NCBI GenBank assembly: GCA_900315875.1
Contig: ONAX01000015.1
Location: 1 to 40,598, forward strand
Source of the DNA: an uncultured Eubacteriales bacterium
GTDB taxonomy: Bacteria > Bacillota > Clostridia > Oscillospirales > Acutalibacteraceae
Direction of reading: 5' to 3'
Length of the DNA stretch: 40,598 nucleotides
Under the pieces are notes generated by a model that saw only the letters and a program-made list of their open reading frames with translations, was not told where the DNA came from and made no database searches. How positions within the stretch are numbered: the first letter of the stretch is position 1; each line of letters starts with the position of its first letter. Below, piece after piece: positions 32,808 through 40,598 of this stretch. The position numbers and the translations under genes were made by a program.

Positions 32808-33206
32808 TGGGTGCAGCGTTATCCCAAGGGCACTTCCTTCGGGCGCACGCTGCAGAGCGAAGCGCCGGCGAGCCGCCGGTGCCGATTCGCGGCGGAGTGC
32901 CTCCGCGGTCAATTCGCGTTTGTCGCTGCGCTTACGCTCCGCTCTGAGTGCGAGCCGTAAGCTCACTGGTCGCGGTCGTAGATTATAGTCAATTAAATTT
33001 TTTGTCAGGGTAACGCTTTTTTGCGGCTTCGGGCTGATAAGTTTATTCGTAATGGTACGCACGGAAGTTAAGACTTCAGACGTGGAAATTTATTGATAAA
33101 ATAGAATCGCTATTAAATATGGACGCGGCCCTTCCAAGTAGCGGTACGCAATCAGAGCGAAGCGGAGCTGAGCGATTGTCGCGAATCGGCGCCGGCGGCT
33201 CGCCGG
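32808..33206. repeat. Mosaic intergenic repeat block upstream of yqeK
   Basis: The 499-bp gap 32788-33286 has no gene. In order: a cassette with stem GCAGCG/CGCTGC and an enlarged 29-nt loop (32813-32853); a reverse cassette with stem CCGGCG/CGCCGG (32865-32879) and its box ATTCGCG (32885-32891); a second reverse cassette with stem GCGGAG/CTCCGC (32892-32906) and box 32912-32918; a 54-bp module (32960-33013) shared with 17911; a long module (33021-33179) shared with 20783; and a forward cassette (box 33180-33186, hairpin 33192-33206). It ends 13 nt before the yqeK -35. Confidence 0.85.
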
Positions 33207-33219
33207 TGATGGGGAAGGG

Positions 33220-33248
33220 TTGCAAGATTGAGTTAGTTGTTGTATAAT
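33220..33248 (+). promoter_or_regulatory. Sigma-A promoter of yqeK-rsfS-leuS
   Basis: TTGCAA (33220-33225), 17-bp spacer, perfect TATAAT (33243-33248), 38 bp before the yqeK start. Confidence 0.78.
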
Positions 33249-33286
33249 AGTTACTGCAAATTGATGAAAGGATAGGACTGATCGTT

Positions 33287-33865
33287 TTGACGGTAAAGGA
33301 TTACGAAAAGATAATTTCAAAGCGTATGAAGGAAGCACGACTACGCCACTCGAAAAACGTGGCAAAGGAGGCTGTGCGCCTTGCTAAAAAATATGGCGCC
33401 GATGTGCAGCGCGCCGAAATAGCCGGAATACTGCACGACGCTACTAAGGAAACACCGGAAGCGGAGCAGATGGAGCTTATCGAGCGCGCAGGAATCGTCC
33501 TGACCGATCTGGAAATGAGCAGCCATAAGCTATGGCATGCAATATCCGGCGCTGCTTTTGCAAAGGTGGAAATGGGTATAGACGACCCCGATATAATCAA
33601 TTCCATCCGCTATCATACCACCGGACGTGCAGATATGTCGCTGCTTGAAAGGGTTATTTTCATCGCGGATTTTACCTCTGCCGAGCGTGACTATGACGGC
33701 GTTGACAGAATGCGTAAGGTTGCCGATAAGGATCTGGACGATGCCTGCCTTGAGGGAATGTCGTTCACAATTGCAGACCTTGCACAGCAAAAGCTGACCA
33801 TTGCCCCGGATACCTTCTCCGGCTATAACTGGTTCGCAATGCAGAAGCTGAAAAAGAAGAAATAA
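33287..33865 (+). CDS. yqeK: YqeK-type HD phosphohydrolase (diadenosine tetraphosphatase)
   Basis: 192 residues. An HD-domain enzyme; family members hydrolyse Ap4A symmetrically. Metal-binding His/Asp are in LRHSKNVAKEA (His about 21), GILHDATKE (HD about 50), SHKLWHAISGA and RYHTTGRADMS, followed by IADFTSAERDYDGVD. The start is TTG 33287, with AGGA 9 nt upstream; no ATG is closer. It heads the yqeK-rsfS-leuS operon. Confidence 0.93.
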   Translation: MTVKDYEKIISKRMKEARLRHSKNVAKEAVRLAKKYGADVQRAEIAGILHDATKETPEAEQMELIERAGIVLTDLEMSSHKLWHAISGAAFAKVEMGIDDPDIINSIRYHTTGRADMSLLERVIFIADFTSAERDYDGVDRMRKVADKDLDDACLEGMSFTIADLAQQKLTIAPDTFSGYNWFAMQKLKKKK

Positions 33866-33881
33866 TAACGGAGGAAAACAT

Positions 33882-34223
33882 ATGACATCACTTGAAACAG
33901 CAAGACTTGCCGCAAAGGCTCTTGACTCAAAAAAGGGTCTTGATATAAAGATCATCCGTATTGACGATATATCTTCCATTGCTGATTATTTCGTAATCGC
34001 AACGGGAACGTCCAATACCCACGTCAAGGCTCTTGCCGACGAAACAGAATTCCGCCTTGATGAGGCAGGACTGTCCGTCAGCGCGGTTGAGGGTCAGAGA
34101 AATGACACATGGATACTGCTCGATTATATTGACGTAGTTGTCCACGTTTTTTCAGAGGAAGCAAGAGAGTACTATAACCTCGAGCGCCTTTGGGAGGACG
34201 GAGAAATAATCGGAAACGAATAA
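33882..34223 (+). CDS. rsfS: Ribosome silencing factor RsfS
   Basis: 113 residues. It binds uL14 on the 50S subunit and blocks subunit joining in starved cells. Family signatures are [23 protein letters not shown], here seen as [12 protein letters not shown] (about 43-54), then [30 protein letters not shown], seen in part. GGAGG precedes the ATG. leuS starts 32 bp downstream. Confidence 0.96.
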   Translation: MTSLETARLAAKALDSKKGLDIKIIRIDDISSIADYFVIATGTSNTHVKALADETEFRLDEAGLSVSAVEGQRNDTWILLDYIDVVVHVFSEEAREYYNLERLWEDGEIIGNE

Positions 34224-34255
34224 AGAAAAATCTTCAGAAAGAGGAGAGAAAAGCA

Positions 34256-36667
34256 TTGAAGTACGACCATAAATTAGTTGAACCCAAATGGCAGAAGGCA
34301 TGGGAGGACGCAGGTATCTTCCATGCAGAATCACAAAGCAGCAAACCGAAATTCTATACCCTTATCGAATTCCCGTATCCGTCGGGTCAGGGTCTGCATG
34401 TCGGACATCCCCGTTCATATACGGCACTCGATATAATCGCAAGAAAGCGCCGTATGCAGGGCTACAATGTTCTTTATCCTATCGGCTGGGACGCATTCGG
34501 CCTTCCGACAGAGAATTTCGCTATCAAGAACCACGTTCACCCCAAGGATGTAACAAAGAAAAACGTTGCACGCTTCAAGGGTCAGCTGCAGTCACTGGGT
34601 ATTTCCTTTGACTGGAGCCGTGAAATCAACACAACCGACCCGTCCTACTATAAGTGGACACAGTGGATATTCCTGCAGCTGTTCAAAAAGGGCCTCGCAT
34701 ATAAAAAGGAAATGGCTGTAAACTGGTGTACATCCTGTAAGTGCGTGCTTGCAAATGAAGAGGTAGTAAACGGCGTGTGCGAGCGCTGCGGCAGCGAGGT
34801 AGTGCGCAAGGTAAAGTCACAGTGGATGCTGAAGATAACAGCATATGCAGACAGACTTATCAATGACCTTGACCTCGTTAACTATCCCGACAGAGTAAAG
34901 GCTCAGCAGAAAAACTGGATAGGCCGCTCTACGGGTGCCGAGGTTGATTTCACAACCACGACAGGCGATACACTTACCGTATATACCACCCGCCCGGATA
35001 CACTCTTCGGCGCTACATATATGGTTATTTCTCCGGAGCACCCGATTATAGAAAAGCTCTCCGGCGTTATCGGCAATATGGACGAAATCAGGGCTTATCA
35101 GCAGGCTGCTGCAAGAAAGTCGGATTTCGAGCGTACAGAGGTTGCCAAGGATAAGACCGGCGTATGTATTTCCGGCGTTGAGGCTATCAACCCCGTAAAC
35201 GGCAGACAGATTCCGATATTCATCTCCGACTATGTACTCGTGTCCTACGGTACCGGCGCTATTATGGCTGTACCTGCGCACGATACCCGTGACTGGGATT
35301 TCGCAAAGAAATTCGGACTTCCCATAATTGAGGTCGTCAAGGGCGGCGAGGACGTTCAGAAGGAAGCCTTCACGGACTGCGCTACCGGCGTTCTTGTAAA
35401 TTCCGATTACCTCAACGGTCTGAGCGTGGAGGACGCAAAGAAGAAGATAATCGAAAAGCTGGAGGAAAGCGGCAAGGGTCACGCAAAGGTAAACTTCAAG
35501 CTGCGTGACTGGGTGTTCTCACGTCAGCGCTACTGGGGCGAGCCTATTCCGATAGTTCACTGCCCGTGCTGCGGCGCAGTTGCTCTGCCCGAAAGCGAGC
35601 TTCCGCTGGAGCTCCCCGATGTAGAAAGCTACGAGCCGACCGATAACGGCGAATCTCCGCTTGCAAAGATGACCGACTGGGTGAATACAAAGTGCCCGAA
35701 GTGCGGCGGCGACGCAAAGCGTGAAACCGATACAATGCCCCAGTGGGCAGGCTCCTCATGGTACTTCCTGCGCTATATGGATCCGCATAACGATACAGCC
35801 CTCGCTTCAAAGGAAGCTCTCGATTACTGGTCACCCGTTGACTGGTATAACGGCGGTATGGAGCATACCACGCTTCACCTGCTCTACAGCCGTTTCTGGC
35901 ATAAGTTCCTCTATGATATCGGCGTTGTTCCCACTCCGGAGCCATATGCAAAGCGTACAAGCCACGGCATGATCCTCGGTGAAAACGGCGAGAAGATGAG
36001 CAAGTCCAGAGGAAACGTAGTAAACCCCGACGAAATAGTCGATGTTTACGGCGCTGATACAATGCGTCTTTTTGAAATGTTCATCGGCGACTTCGAAAAC
36101 GCCGCTCCGTGGAACAGCTCCAGCATAAAGGGCTGCCGCAGACTGGTTGAACGCTATGTCGGCCTTACAAATATCCTGACGGACGAAGAGGGTATCCGCC
36201 CTGAGCTGGAAGGCTCTGTCCATAAGGCTATCAAGAAGGTAGGGGACGATATCGAGATACTGAAGTTCAATACCGCTATTGCGGCTCTGATGTCACTCAT
36301 CAACGACATTTCCGATACAGGCTCCGTTACCAAGGGCGAACTGAGGGTGTTCACAATCCTTCTGTCTCCGTTTGCACCCCATGCCGCAGAAGAGGTATGG
36401 CACGAGGCAGGCCTCGGCGAAGGCTTCGCAGCTTGTCAGAAGTGGCCTGAGTATGACGAGTCCAAGTGCGTTGAGTCTACTATCGAGATCGCTGTGCAGG
36501 TCAACGGCAAGGTCCGCGATAAGATAGTTGTTGCTGCCGATATAGATCAGGCAGGCGCAATTGAGGCTGCAAAGGCAAGCGATAAGATCAAGGCAAACAT
36601 TGAGGGTAAGAATATCATCAAGGAAATCTACGTCAAGGGTAAGCTTGTAAATATTGTTGCAAAATAA
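34256..36667 (+). CDS. leuS: Leucyl-tRNA synthetase
   Basis: 803 residues, normal for bacterial LeuRS. Class I synthetase: the HIGH-type motif is HVGH in [11 protein letters not shown] (about 45), and KMSKS is intact in [15 protein letters not shown] (about 580). The editing (CP1) domain has [15 protein letters not shown] and [16 protein letters not shown]. Cysteine pairs for zinc are CTSCKC...CERC and CPKCGG. The start is TTG 34256 ([13 protein letters not shown]), with GAGGAGAG 8 nt upstream; the frame is open back to 34190, but those codons overlap rsfS. No T-box leader lies upstream, unusual for a Firmicute synthetase, but it is an internal operon gene. Confidence 0.97.
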   Translation: MKYDHKLVEPKWQKAWEDAGIFHAESQSSKPKFYTLIEFPYPSGQGLHVGHPRSYTALDIIARKRRMQGYNVLYPIGWDAFGLPTENFAIKNHVHPKDVTKKNVARFKGQLQSLGISFDWSREINTTDPSYYKWTQWIFLQLFKKGLAYKKEMAVNWCTSCKCVLANEEVVNGVCERCGSEVVRKVKSQWMLKITAYADRLINDLDLVNYPDRVKAQQKNWIGRSTGAEVDFTTTTGDTLTVYTTRPDTLFGATYMVISPEHPIIEKLSGVIGNMDEIRAYQQAAARKSDFERTEVAKDKTGVCISGVEAINPVNGRQIPIFISDYVLVSYGTGAIMAVPAHDTRDWDFAKKFGLPIIEVVKGGEDVQKEAFTDCATGVLVNSDYLNGLSVEDAKKKIIEKLEESGKGHAKVNFKLRDWVFSRQRYWGEPIPIVHCPCCGAVALPESELPLELPDVESYEPTDNGESPLAKMTDWVNTKCPKCGGDAKRETDTMPQWAGSSWYFLRYMDPHNDTALASKEALDYWSPVDWYNGGMEHTTLHLLYSRFWHKFLYDIGVVPTPEPYAKRTSHGMILGENGEKMSKSRGNVVNPDEIVDVYGADTMRLFEMFIGDFENAAPWNSSSIKGCRRLVERYVGLTNILTDEEGIRPELEGSVHKAIKKVGDDIEILKFNTAIAALMSLINDISDTGSVTKGELRVFTILLSPFAPHAAEEVWHEAGLGEGFAACQKWPEYDESKCVESTIEIAVQVNGKVRDKIVVAADIDQAGAIEAAKASDKIKANIEGKNIIKEIYVKGKLVNIVAK

Positions 36668-36675
36668 TATATGAC

Positions 36676-36705
36676 AGGGGTAGTTGAATAAAACTGCCCC
36701 TTTTG
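36676..36705 (+). terminator. Terminator after leuS
   Basis: AGGGGTAGTT (36676-36685) pairs with AACTGCCCCT (36692-36701, one T-G pair) and is followed by TTTGTATTTTT. The 314-bp gap 36668-36981 holds this terminator, about 190 bp in which nothing was recognised, and the promoter of the next gene. Confidence 0.8.
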
Positions 36706-36917
36706 TATTTTTCTACGGGAAAGATGCATATCTTTTCATCCGCTGTGAAAATGGTCATATCACGTCTGATAAGAAAAACGACATCCGGATACAGCACAGA
36801 ATCGCTGCCGTGTCCGGCTTTTGTCTGTGGAGATGTCAATTAATATTGTCTATTTAGCTAAGCATGAGTCTATTATTTGTGCATTTTGCGGAAAATTAAT
36901 CATAAAATAGTTTTTAA

Positions 36918-36946
36918 TTGACATAGCAAATACAATAGAATATAAT
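36918..36946 (+). promoter_or_regulatory. Consensus promoter of the DUF7668-like gene
   Basis: TTGACA (36918-36923), 17-bp spacer, TATAAT (36941-36946): both hexamers perfect, 35 bp before the ATG. Confidence 0.82.
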
Positions 36947-36981
36947 AAAACCGGAATTACTATTGTGTTAGGAGAGTTATT

Positions 36982-37359
36982 ATGGAAAGAGAGTCTTTGC
37001 TTGCAGCGTCGCTGGAAATTGTAAGACTGCTCAGTGAAAATGACTATGACGGACTCAGAAGTATCGGCGCACTTGAATATATGTCGGAGGACGCCGTCAG
37101 ATTTGCAATCAGCGATTACGGCGAAAATATCGACGGCTATAAGGGAGAGGTCGATCCCCCCGTCGGCGAGGTTGCCGAGGGCTATGCCGAGCATTTCAGC
37201 TATATCAGCTCCGAGGACGGCAAAACCTACTGGACATACCTCGATCTGTACCTTGACGGCATAATAAGCGAAAGAAGCGACCTTACGCTTATCTGCCTGT
37301 GCGAAACCGAAAACGACAAGGTAGTGCGCACAGTAATAGATGATATCCACGTGATGTAA
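36982..37359 (+). CDS. DUF7668-like small acidic protein
   Basis: 125 residues, very acidic. The pattern of an N-terminal helix (SLEIVRLLSENDYDGL), a central PP-containing turn, and the C-terminal strand pair RSDLTLICLCE ... IDDIHVM resembles DUF7668 as I remember it. No signal peptide or membrane helix. The ATG follows GGAGAG. Perfect consensus promoter hexamers suggest good transcription. It appears monocistronic. Confidence 0.72.
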   Translation: MERESLLAASLEIVRLLSENDYDGLRSIGALEYMSEDAVRFAISDYGENIDGYKGEVDPPVGEVAEGYAEHFSYISSEDGKTYWTYLDLYLDGIISERSDLTLICLCETENDKVVRTVIDDIHVM

Positions 37360-37469
37360 TGCAGATTGTTCGTCTGAAATGTGTTTATAATGACAAAATA
37401 TTCAAAAAATCAGCCAAAATTTGTGAATTATTACCATAGCTGGTGAATGTTTTTTATGCCATTTTTGTG

Positions 37470-37498
37470 TTGACAAAGTTACATCGATGATGTATAAT
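37470..37498 (+). promoter_or_regulatory. Consensus promoter of rpsU
   Basis: TTGACA (37470-37475), 17-bp spacer, TATAAT (37493-37498), 57 bp before the rpsU ATG. Confidence 0.82.
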
Positions 37499-37555
37499 AA
37501 TATGGTATCGTAATGACACAAACCCCTGCCTTTTGGCGGATGGGAGGGAAGATAA

Positions 37556-37732
37556 ATGGCTGAAATCAGAATCAAGGACAATGAATCTCTGGAGAGCGCG
37601 CTGAGAAGATTCAAGAAGCAGTGTGCAAGAGCCGGCGTTATCGCTGAGGTTCGCAAAAGAGAGGCATACGAGAAGCCTTCCGTAAAGCGTAAGAAGAAGT
37701 CTGAAGCTGCTCGTAAGCGCAAGTACAAATAA
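37556..37732 (+). CDS. rpsU: 30S ribosomal protein S21
   Basis: 58 residues, standard for bS21. It starts [20 protein letters not shown] and ends in the basic run [20 protein letters not shown] precedes the ATG with good spacing. It has its own consensus promoter and a large terminator, so it is a stand-alone unit. Confidence 0.96.
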   Translation: MAEIRIKDNESLESALRRFKKQCARAGVIAEVRKREAYEKPSVKRKKKSEAARKRKYK

Positions 37733-37752
37733 TCTTGTACAAAGAACATTGG

Positions 37753-37811
37753 GGATATTTCCTTCGGGCGGCTGTGCCTTGGCACCTGCCCTGCGGAAAT
37801 ATCCTTTTTTT
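37753..37811 (+). terminator. Large composite terminator after rpsU
   Basis: Outer stem GGATATTTCC (37753-37762) with GGAAATATCC (37795-37804), followed by a run of seven T. The 32-nt loop can itself fold: GGGC/GCCC and GTGCC/GGCAC. yqeG starts 40 bp after the stem, so partial read-through into yqeG is possible. Confidence 0.85.
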
Positions 37812-37843
37812 ACAGCCAAAGATAATAAAAAGGTGGGATCGTA

Positions 37844-38377
37844 TTGAAATTGCTGTATCCGACTGTTACGCTCGAAAAAGTAACCGACATTACTCCGGAG
37901 CTGCTTCGTGAATTACAGATAGATGCTATTCTTCTGGATGTTGATAATACCCTTGCGCCGCCGACGGAAAAAACCCCGTTCGAGGGCGTTCAGGAATGGA
38001 TAGATGAAATAAAGGAAGCAGGTTTCTCCGTTGTGATCTGCTCCAATAACTATAATAAACGTATACGTCCGTTTTCGGATTCCGTCGGACTGGACTGCGT
38101 GGCAATGAGCCTCAAGCCCTTCCCGTTCGGCTTTAACCGCGCAAAGAAAAAGCTGCGCGAGCGCCCGAAATCCGTTGTCGTAGTCGGCGATCAGGTCTAT
38201 ACCGATGTTCTCGGTGCAAACCTTGCCGGAATGAAATCAATACTTCTGTCGCCCCGCTGCGAGGAGCACGGAGTGACTATCGCACTGCGCCGCAAAATGG
38301 AAAAGGGCGTGCGCAAAAAGCTCAGGGTAATGAAAAGAGGCGAAGCATATGTCGATAACAGATCCGAAGAAAATTGA
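37844..38377 (+). CDS. yqeG: YqeG-type HAD phosphatase
   Basis: 177 residues. A HAD hydrolase of subfamily IIIA. The nucleophile motif is LLDVDNTLAPP (DxD at about residues 33-35), motif II is ICSNNY, and motif IV-like sequence is VVVGDQVYTDVLGANLAG. The family is mitochondrial PTPMT1/Gep4-like, so a phosphatidylglycerophosphate phosphatase role is possible but unproven. The start is TTG 37844, with AAGGTGGG well spaced. Its 3' end overlaps the next gene by 29 bp. Confidence 0.92.
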   Translation: MKLLYPTVTLEKVTDITPELLRELQIDAILLDVDNTLAPPTEKTPFEGVQEWIDEIKEAGFSVVICSNNYNKRIRPFSDSVGLDCVAMSLKPFPFGFNRAKKKLRERPKSVVVVGDQVYTDVLGANLAGMKSILLSPRCEEHGVTIALRRKMEKGVRKKLRVMKRGEAYVDNRSEEN

Positions 38378-38666
38378 TACAATGGCGGACGGGGGAGATA
38401 CCCTCGTGCTTGCAGTAAGCGATCATCTCAGATGGGATATCGAAAGAGCAGCGCACCTTTCCATGCTGCAGGATAAGCTGAATACATATGTCCGTTTTTA
38501 CGAAAGCGGGGAATATATGCAGTATTTTGACGGAAAGAAATTCGAAAAATGCCGCATAGAGGTGCATTTTCTTCACGAATGGCACGAATGCTTCGACAAG
38601 ATGCTGGAGCTTGTGAAGGATAAGCTGGATGCTAAAAATATTACAATCAGATGTACTCTTAACTGA
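38349..38666 (+). CDS. DUF6572-like protein
   Basis: 105 residues. It resembles DUF6572 as I remember it: an opening SITDPKKIDTM, then LVLAVSDHLRWD, then LQDKLNTYVRFYESGEYMQYF and a C-terminal helix. The ATG start is inside yqeG, preceded by AGAGGCGAAG, so translation is probably coupled. aroQ follows 15 bp after the stop. Function unknown. Confidence 0.78.
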   Translation: MSITDPKKIDTMADGGDTLVLAVSDHLRWDIERAAHLSMLQDKLNTYVRFYESGEYMQYFDGKKFEKCRIEVHFLHEWHECFDKMLELVKDKLDAKNITIRCTLN

Positions 38667-38681
38667 TCGGGAGATGGGACA

Positions 38682-39131
38682 ATGAAGATCCTTTTTATAC
38701 TGGGACCGAACCTGAATATGGTGGGCATACGCGACAGGGCAACCTACGGAACGGAAACCGCAGAAAGCATAAATGCCGATGTTCAGCGCTTTGCGGATGA
38801 ACTCGGAGTGGAGCTTGAAATATATCAGTCCAACCATGAGGGCGATATAATTGATAAAATACACGCCGCATACGGCAATACTGACGGCATAATGATAAAC
38901 GCAGGCGCGCTTACGCATTACAGCTACGCTCTTGCTGACGCTATTTCCTCGGTGCATATCCCGACCGTTGAAACACATATGTCCAATATCGGGGCACGTG
39001 AGGAATTCCGCAGAAAATCCGTTATTTCGCCGGTATGTATCGGCACTATTGCAGGCTTCGGCAAAACGAGCTATTTTCTGGGGCTGAGGGCTCTTGAGGA
39101 CCACCTCGGCAAAAAGGAGAATGTAAAATGA
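38682..39131 (+). CDS. aroQ: 3-dehydroquinate dehydratase, type II
   Basis: 149 residues, usual length for the dodecameric type II enzyme of the shikimate pathway. Signatures are LGPNLNMVGIRDRATYG with the catalytic Arg and Tyr, EIYQSNHEGDIID and ETHMSNIGAREEFRRKS. The active-site segment INAGALTHYSYALADA departs from the usual INPGAYTHTSVALRDA-type sequence, but keeps the general pattern and the Glu/His residues in NHEG. Its stop overlaps the start of the peptidase gene (ATGA). Confidence 0.93.
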   Translation: MKILFILGPNLNMVGIRDRATYGTETAESINADVQRFADELGVELEIYQSNHEGDIIDKIHAAYGNTDGIMINAGALTHYSYALADAISSVHIPTVETHMSNIGAREEFRRKSVISPVCIGTIAGFGKTSYFLGLRALEDHLGKKENVK

Positions 39132-40207
39132 ATACTTTGTGCGAGATGCTTATTTCAATGCTGCCGGAAAGCGCCGACGCAGCGCTGATAATTTCAAAGC
39201 AGAACAAGCGCTATTTCGCAGCCTTTCCGTCAGACGACTGCTATCTTCTGATAACGAGGGAAAGTGCGTATCTGATAGTCGATTTCCGCTATACGGAGGA
39301 CGCCGAGGCAAAATCCGACGGCTGCAAGGTAATAACATACAAGGACCTGCGTGAAACGCTGGGCGAGCTTTGCAAAAGACACGCTCTGCAGAGCATTATG
39401 TTCGAGGGCTCAGCATTCTGCCTGAACGAAGCCGCAAGAATGGAGGATATGCTTTCATCTGCCGGATGCAGGGCAATAAAGACTGCGGAGCTTGACGGCA
39501 TTATCGAAAAGCTGAGAATAACCAAAACTGATAAGGAAATAGGCCATATACGCCGCGCTCAGTTCATTGCGGAGCAGGCGCTCATGCAGACGCTTCCTCT
39601 TGTAAAGGAGGGCGTGTATGAATCCGAGCTTGCACTGGAGCTTGAATACCGCATGCGAAAGCTGGGAGCCGAGGGCGTATCCTTCGACCTTATCGTTATT
39701 GCAGGAGCAAAGACCTCCATGCCGCACGGCGTTCCGGGCGACAACCGCATTATGCGCGGAGATTTCATCACCTTTGACATCGGCACGCGCTTTCAGGGCT
39801 ACTGCAGCGATATGACGAGGACATATGCATTCGGAGAGGTCAGCGAAAAGCAGAAGCGTATTTACGAAACTGTCCGTCAGGCGCAGCAGCTGGGACTTGA
39901 AGCAGTACGAGCAGGTGTGCGCTGCTGTGACGTGGACAGTGCCGCCAGAACATACATTACCCACGCAGGCTTCGGGGAATATTTCGGTCATTCCACCGGA
40001 CACGGGGTCGGACTTGACATTCACGAGGCTCCGGCTGTGTCGTCCAGAAACGAAGCCGAGCTTCAGAGCGGCATGGTTATTACCGTTGAGCCGGGCATAT
40101 ATCTTCCCGGCGAATTCGGCGTGCGCATTGAGGACATGGTTGTCGTTACGACAGACGGCTGCATAAATCTTGCAGCTCTTCCGAAGGAACTTACCGTCCT
40201 CGGGTAA
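39128..40207 (+). CDS. pepP: Xaa-Pro aminopeptidase (M24B family)
   Basis: 359 residues, typical of the short Firmicute PepQ/PepP type. It removes N-terminal residues ahead of proline. The N-terminal creatinase-like domain occupies about 1-125, the pita-bread catalytic domain the rest. The five metal ligands are visible: Asp in TFDIGTRF and CSDMTRTYAF, His in HSTGHGVGLDIHEAP, Glu in TVEPGIYLPG and GVRIEDMVVV. It usually sits before efp; here a tRNA follows instead, after a short repeat block. Confidence 0.95.
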   Translation: MNTLCEMLISMLPESADAALIISKQNKRYFAAFPSDDCYLLITRESAYLIVDFRYTEDAEAKSDGCKVITYKDLRETLGELCKRHALQSIMFEGSAFCLNEAARMEDMLSSAGCRAIKTAELDGIIEKLRITKTDKEIGHIRRAQFIAEQALMQTLPLVKEGVYESELALELEYRMRKLGAEGVSFDLIVIAGAKTSMPHGVPGDNRIMRGDFITFDIGTRFQGYCSDMTRTYAFGEVSEKQKRIYETVRQAQQLGLEAVRAGVRCCDVDSAARTYITHAGFGEYFGHSTGHGVGLDIHEAPAVSSRNEAELQSGMVITVEPGIYLPGEFGVRIEDMVVVTTDGCINLAALPKELTVLG

Positions 40208-40254
40208 CAAAATGAAATAACACCATCCCCGAAAGTTGATTTCCGCAAAGGCGC

Positions 40255-40348
40255 TTGATTTGATATTATTGCTCTGCTATTAACTATGGACGCGGCCATT
40301 CCAAGTAGCGGTACGCAATCAGAGCGAAGCGCCGGCGAGCCGCCGGTG
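40255..40348. repeat. Short mosaic repeat copy upstream of tRNA-Gly
   Basis: Its first part (TTAACTATGGACGCGGCC, from about 40280) matches the 33021-33179 module. It then ends with a 29-bp stretch (40320-40348) identical to 32853-32881, holding a reverse cassette (40332-40346, stem CCGGCG/CGCCGG, loop AGC) without its usual CGCGAAT box. The cassette ends 2 nt before the -35 box. Confidence 0.82.
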
Positions 40349-40377
40349 TTGACTTTTCAGGGGAATTGTGTTAGAAT
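40349..40377 (+). promoter_or_regulatory. Promoter of the tRNA-Gly gene
   Basis: TTGACT (40349-40354), 17-bp spacer, TAGAAT (40372-40377), 13 bp before the mature tRNA 5' end. Confidence 0.72.
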
Positions 40378-40390
40378 TATTTACCGATGA

Positions 40391-40461
40391 GCAGGTATAG
40401 TATAGAGGTAGTACATCAGCTTCCCAAGCTGAGTGGGCGGGTTCGATTCCCGTTACCTGCT
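40391..40461 (+). tRNA. tRNA-Gly (anticodon CCC)
   Basis: 71 nt. The acceptor arms GCAGGTA and TACCTGC pair fully. The anticodon arm is TCAGC / GCTGA around the loop TTCCCAA, giving anticodon CCC for GGG codons. The T arm is GCGGG-TTCGATT-CCCGT. The discriminator base is T, as expected for bacterial Gly tRNA. The 3' CCA is not encoded. Confidence 0.93.
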
Positions 40462-40466
40462 TTGAC

Positions 40467-40504
40467 GCACAGGATAGTCAGTTTCTGACCGTCCTGTGCT
40501 TTTT
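40467..40504 (+). terminator. Terminator after tRNA-Gly
   Basis: Outer stem GCACAGGA (40467-40474) with TCCTGTGC (40492-40499), inner stem GTCAG/CTGAC with a TTT loop, then five T. Confidence 0.88.
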
Positions 40505-40505
40505 G

Positions 40506-40598
40506 GTTTGCCCGAAATGGGCAGTAACTTGGCGGTGAAAGTCCGCTACACGCTTGGCAGTAGGAAGTGTTAGCTGATGGCAAGGGTGTCCATCGTGA
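40506..40598 (+). mobile_element. Probable 5' end of a group II intron (cut by the window edge)
   Basis: Right after the terminator T-run the sequence contains a GCCC-GAAAT-GGGC hairpin, then GGCGGTGAAAGTCCGC and later GCAAGGGTGTCCATCGTGA. As I remember it, these strings are typical of domain I of widespread Clostridia group II introns that encode a reverse transcriptase/maturase further on. The first bases would be GTTTG, a variant of the usual GTGYG. Insertion just behind a terminator recalls the class C habit. The maturase, if present, lies outside this window. Confidence 0.65.

Noticed and set aside
34224-34256. T-box or leader control of leuS
   Set aside because: Only 32 bp separate rsfS and leuS; there is no room for a T-box and no such structure upstream of yqeK.
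36633-36839. Minus-strand 68-codon frame after leuS
   Set aside because: It runs into the leuS 3' end and its terminator, starts at TTG without a ribosome site, and shows no recognisable motif.

Overview
The window looks like chromosome of a Gram-positive anaerobe of the class Clostridia, most likely a Ruminococcus-type member of the Oscillospiraceae. This rests on Firmicute gene orders (plsX-rnc-smc-ftsY, nadD-yqeK-rsfS, yceD-rpmF, aroQ-pepP), AGGAGG-type ribosome binding sites, sigma-A promoters with 17-bp spacers, several TTG/GTG starts, and EFR1-type ferredoxin and zinc-ribbon membrane proteins. Most of it is housekeeping sequence. The accessory interest lies in the intergenic DNA and in a few damaged or oddly started genes.

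Layout. 1-1135: a terminator of a gene to the left, then a decayed membrane diguanylate cyclase (minus). 1238-7505 (minus): a zinc-ribbon/propeller-like membrane protein cotranscribed with a transmembrane Ser/Thr kinase, then a PBP5-type D,D-carboxypeptidase. 7683-13303 (plus): pgi, a small P-loop protein, yceD-rpmF, an unknown gene, a palindromic repeat, der and plsY. 13400-13980: a broken membrane-protein gene. 14062-17717: an rsmF-type methyltransferase, a mutarotase-like protein and a convergent four-helix membrane protein. 18372-20331: tmk-metY. 21093-32787: a long run trmFO, EFR1, plsX, rnc, radical SAM, smc, ftsY, rdgB, yhbY, nadD and a small unknown, with no obvious internal terminator. 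33220-36667: yqeK-rsfS-leuS. 36918-40207: a DUF7668-like gene, rpsU, and yqeG/DUF6572-like/aroQ/pepP. 40391-40598: tRNA-Gly(CCC), its terminator, and the apparent 5' end of a group II intron that runs off the window.

The most unusual structure is a mosaic intergenic repeat family in four gaps (about 17911-18364, 20460-21074, 32808-33206 and 40255-40348). Its core is a 15-nt hairpin cassette with a perfect 6-bp stem and a 3-nt loop, placed exactly five bases after a conserved CGCGAAT-like box. The stem sequence changes from copy to copy while pairing is kept, and cassettes occur in both orientations. One copy carries a 26-nt expansion of the loop. Each repeat block stops 2 to 18 nt before the -35 hexamer of a housekeeping promoter (tmk, trmFO, yqeK, tRNA-Gly). 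Other points of note are a frameshift in the N-terminus of ftsY with a plausible internal restart, a radical SAM gene whose only plausible start is CTG, and two pseudogenes.

All identifications come from reading the sequence and from remembered family features. No database search was possible.
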